This document shows positions 5,089-5,268 of a stretch of DNA of 5,268 nt, piece by piece. The notes beneath the pieces are model-generated. The model did no database searches and was not told where the DNA came from. It was given only the letters and a program-made list of their open reading frames with translations. The stretch covers positions 1 through 5,268 of the forward strand of contig JAKSPG010000105.1 in NCBI GenBank assembly GCA_024405075.1. Direction: 5' to 3'. The position numbers and the translations under genes were made by a program. This DNA is from Elusimicrobiaceae bacterium (GTDB taxonomy: Bacteria; Elusimicrobiota; Elusimicrobia; Elusimicrobiales; Elusimicrobiaceae). Numbering within the stretch: the first letter of the stretch is position 1; each line of letters begins with the position of its first letter.

Positions 5089-5268
5089 AACACTATTTTA
5101 GCAAAATAAGGGCGAGGATTTGAGGAGCTGTTCTTTTGTTGGTAAAAGAATTATAGAATTTTGGCTTTATATCTATTTCTGAGTGGTTTTTTCTTTTGTG
5201 ATTTTGTTTTAATTCCATTTTTGATTGAAAAAAAAATTTATTATATTTCTTTTTTATTAATAAAAACC
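5089..5268. other. AT-rich intergenic region upstream of fmt
   Basis: This 180-base stretch has no open frame that looks like a gene. It holds the candidate fmt promoter and long A and T runs. It also holds a perfect 16-base AT-only palindrome (TTTTTATTAATAAAAA, 5251-5266) and a 9-base direct repeat TTCTTTTGT (5131-5139 and 5191-5199). On the + strand TTGATT (5221) and TATATT (5242) form a poor promoter-like pair with 15-base spacing that might serve a divergent gene to the right; support is weak. Confidence 0.5.
5150..5155 (-). promoter_or_regulatory. Candidate -10 box of the fmt-rplS operon
   Basis: TATAAT on the - strand exactly matches the sigma-70 -10 consensus and would give an untranslated leader of about 55 bases before fmt. 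There is no clear TTGACA-like hexamer 16-18 bases upstream. The region upstream of it (to 5268) is very rich in A and T and could act as an UP-type element. A second, weaker TAAAAT at 5100-5095 would give a near-leaderless mRNA. Confidence 0.4.

Noticed and set aside
5131..5199. Direct repeat TTCTTTTGT spaced 60 bases apart
   Set aside because: Only two 9-base copies in T-rich DNA; not enough to call a CRISPR, iteron or regulator array.

Overview
The window looks like a chromosomal segment of a Gram-negative-type bacterium with type IV pilin-like genes. My best guess is the Elusimicrobiota (an Elusimicrobium-like gut lineage). The guess rests mainly on the pilin N-terminus at 127-684, whose [20 protein letters not shown] stretch followed by LPQYQKAV and YFLAN-type segments resembles the many pilin-like proteins of that group. 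The placement is from memory and has not been checked by a search.

Layout: positions 1-126 are an intergenic region that probably holds the promoter and ribosome binding site of a gene leaving the window on the left (- strand), plus a run of eight G. A single + strand gene (127-684) encodes a prepilin-like protein whose N-terminal leader appears to be translated from a small repeat-like element. A very strong hairpin terminator (702-734) separates it from a convergent - strand gene cluster that fills the rest of the window.

Read in its own direction (right to left), the - strand cluster is fmt, a kinase-less PASTA membrane protein, rpe, rpsP, khpA, trmD, rplS. Junctions are 1, 2, 45, 15, 0 and 5 bases, so it looks like one operon of about 4.3 kb. 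It runs from an AT-rich upstream region with a TATAAT box (5150-5155) to the terminator after rplS. The genes serve initiator-tRNA formylation (Fmt), ribosome structure (S16, L19), RNA binding (KhpA), tRNA G37 methylation (TrmD), the pentose phosphate pathway (Rpe) and probably envelope sensing (PASTA protein).

The window is mostly core housekeeping. I see no CRISPR, phage, toxin, transposase or secondary-metabolite genes and no clear new system. The points worth a second look are: a PASTA-only protein sitting between fmt and rpe, where Firmicutes carry the PASTA kinase PrkC; the absence of rimM between khpA and trmD; a Glu at the expected catalytic Asp position of TrmD; a repeat-derived prepilin leader with a hairpin over an alternative start codon; and a GNRA-loop hairpin in the rpsP leader.
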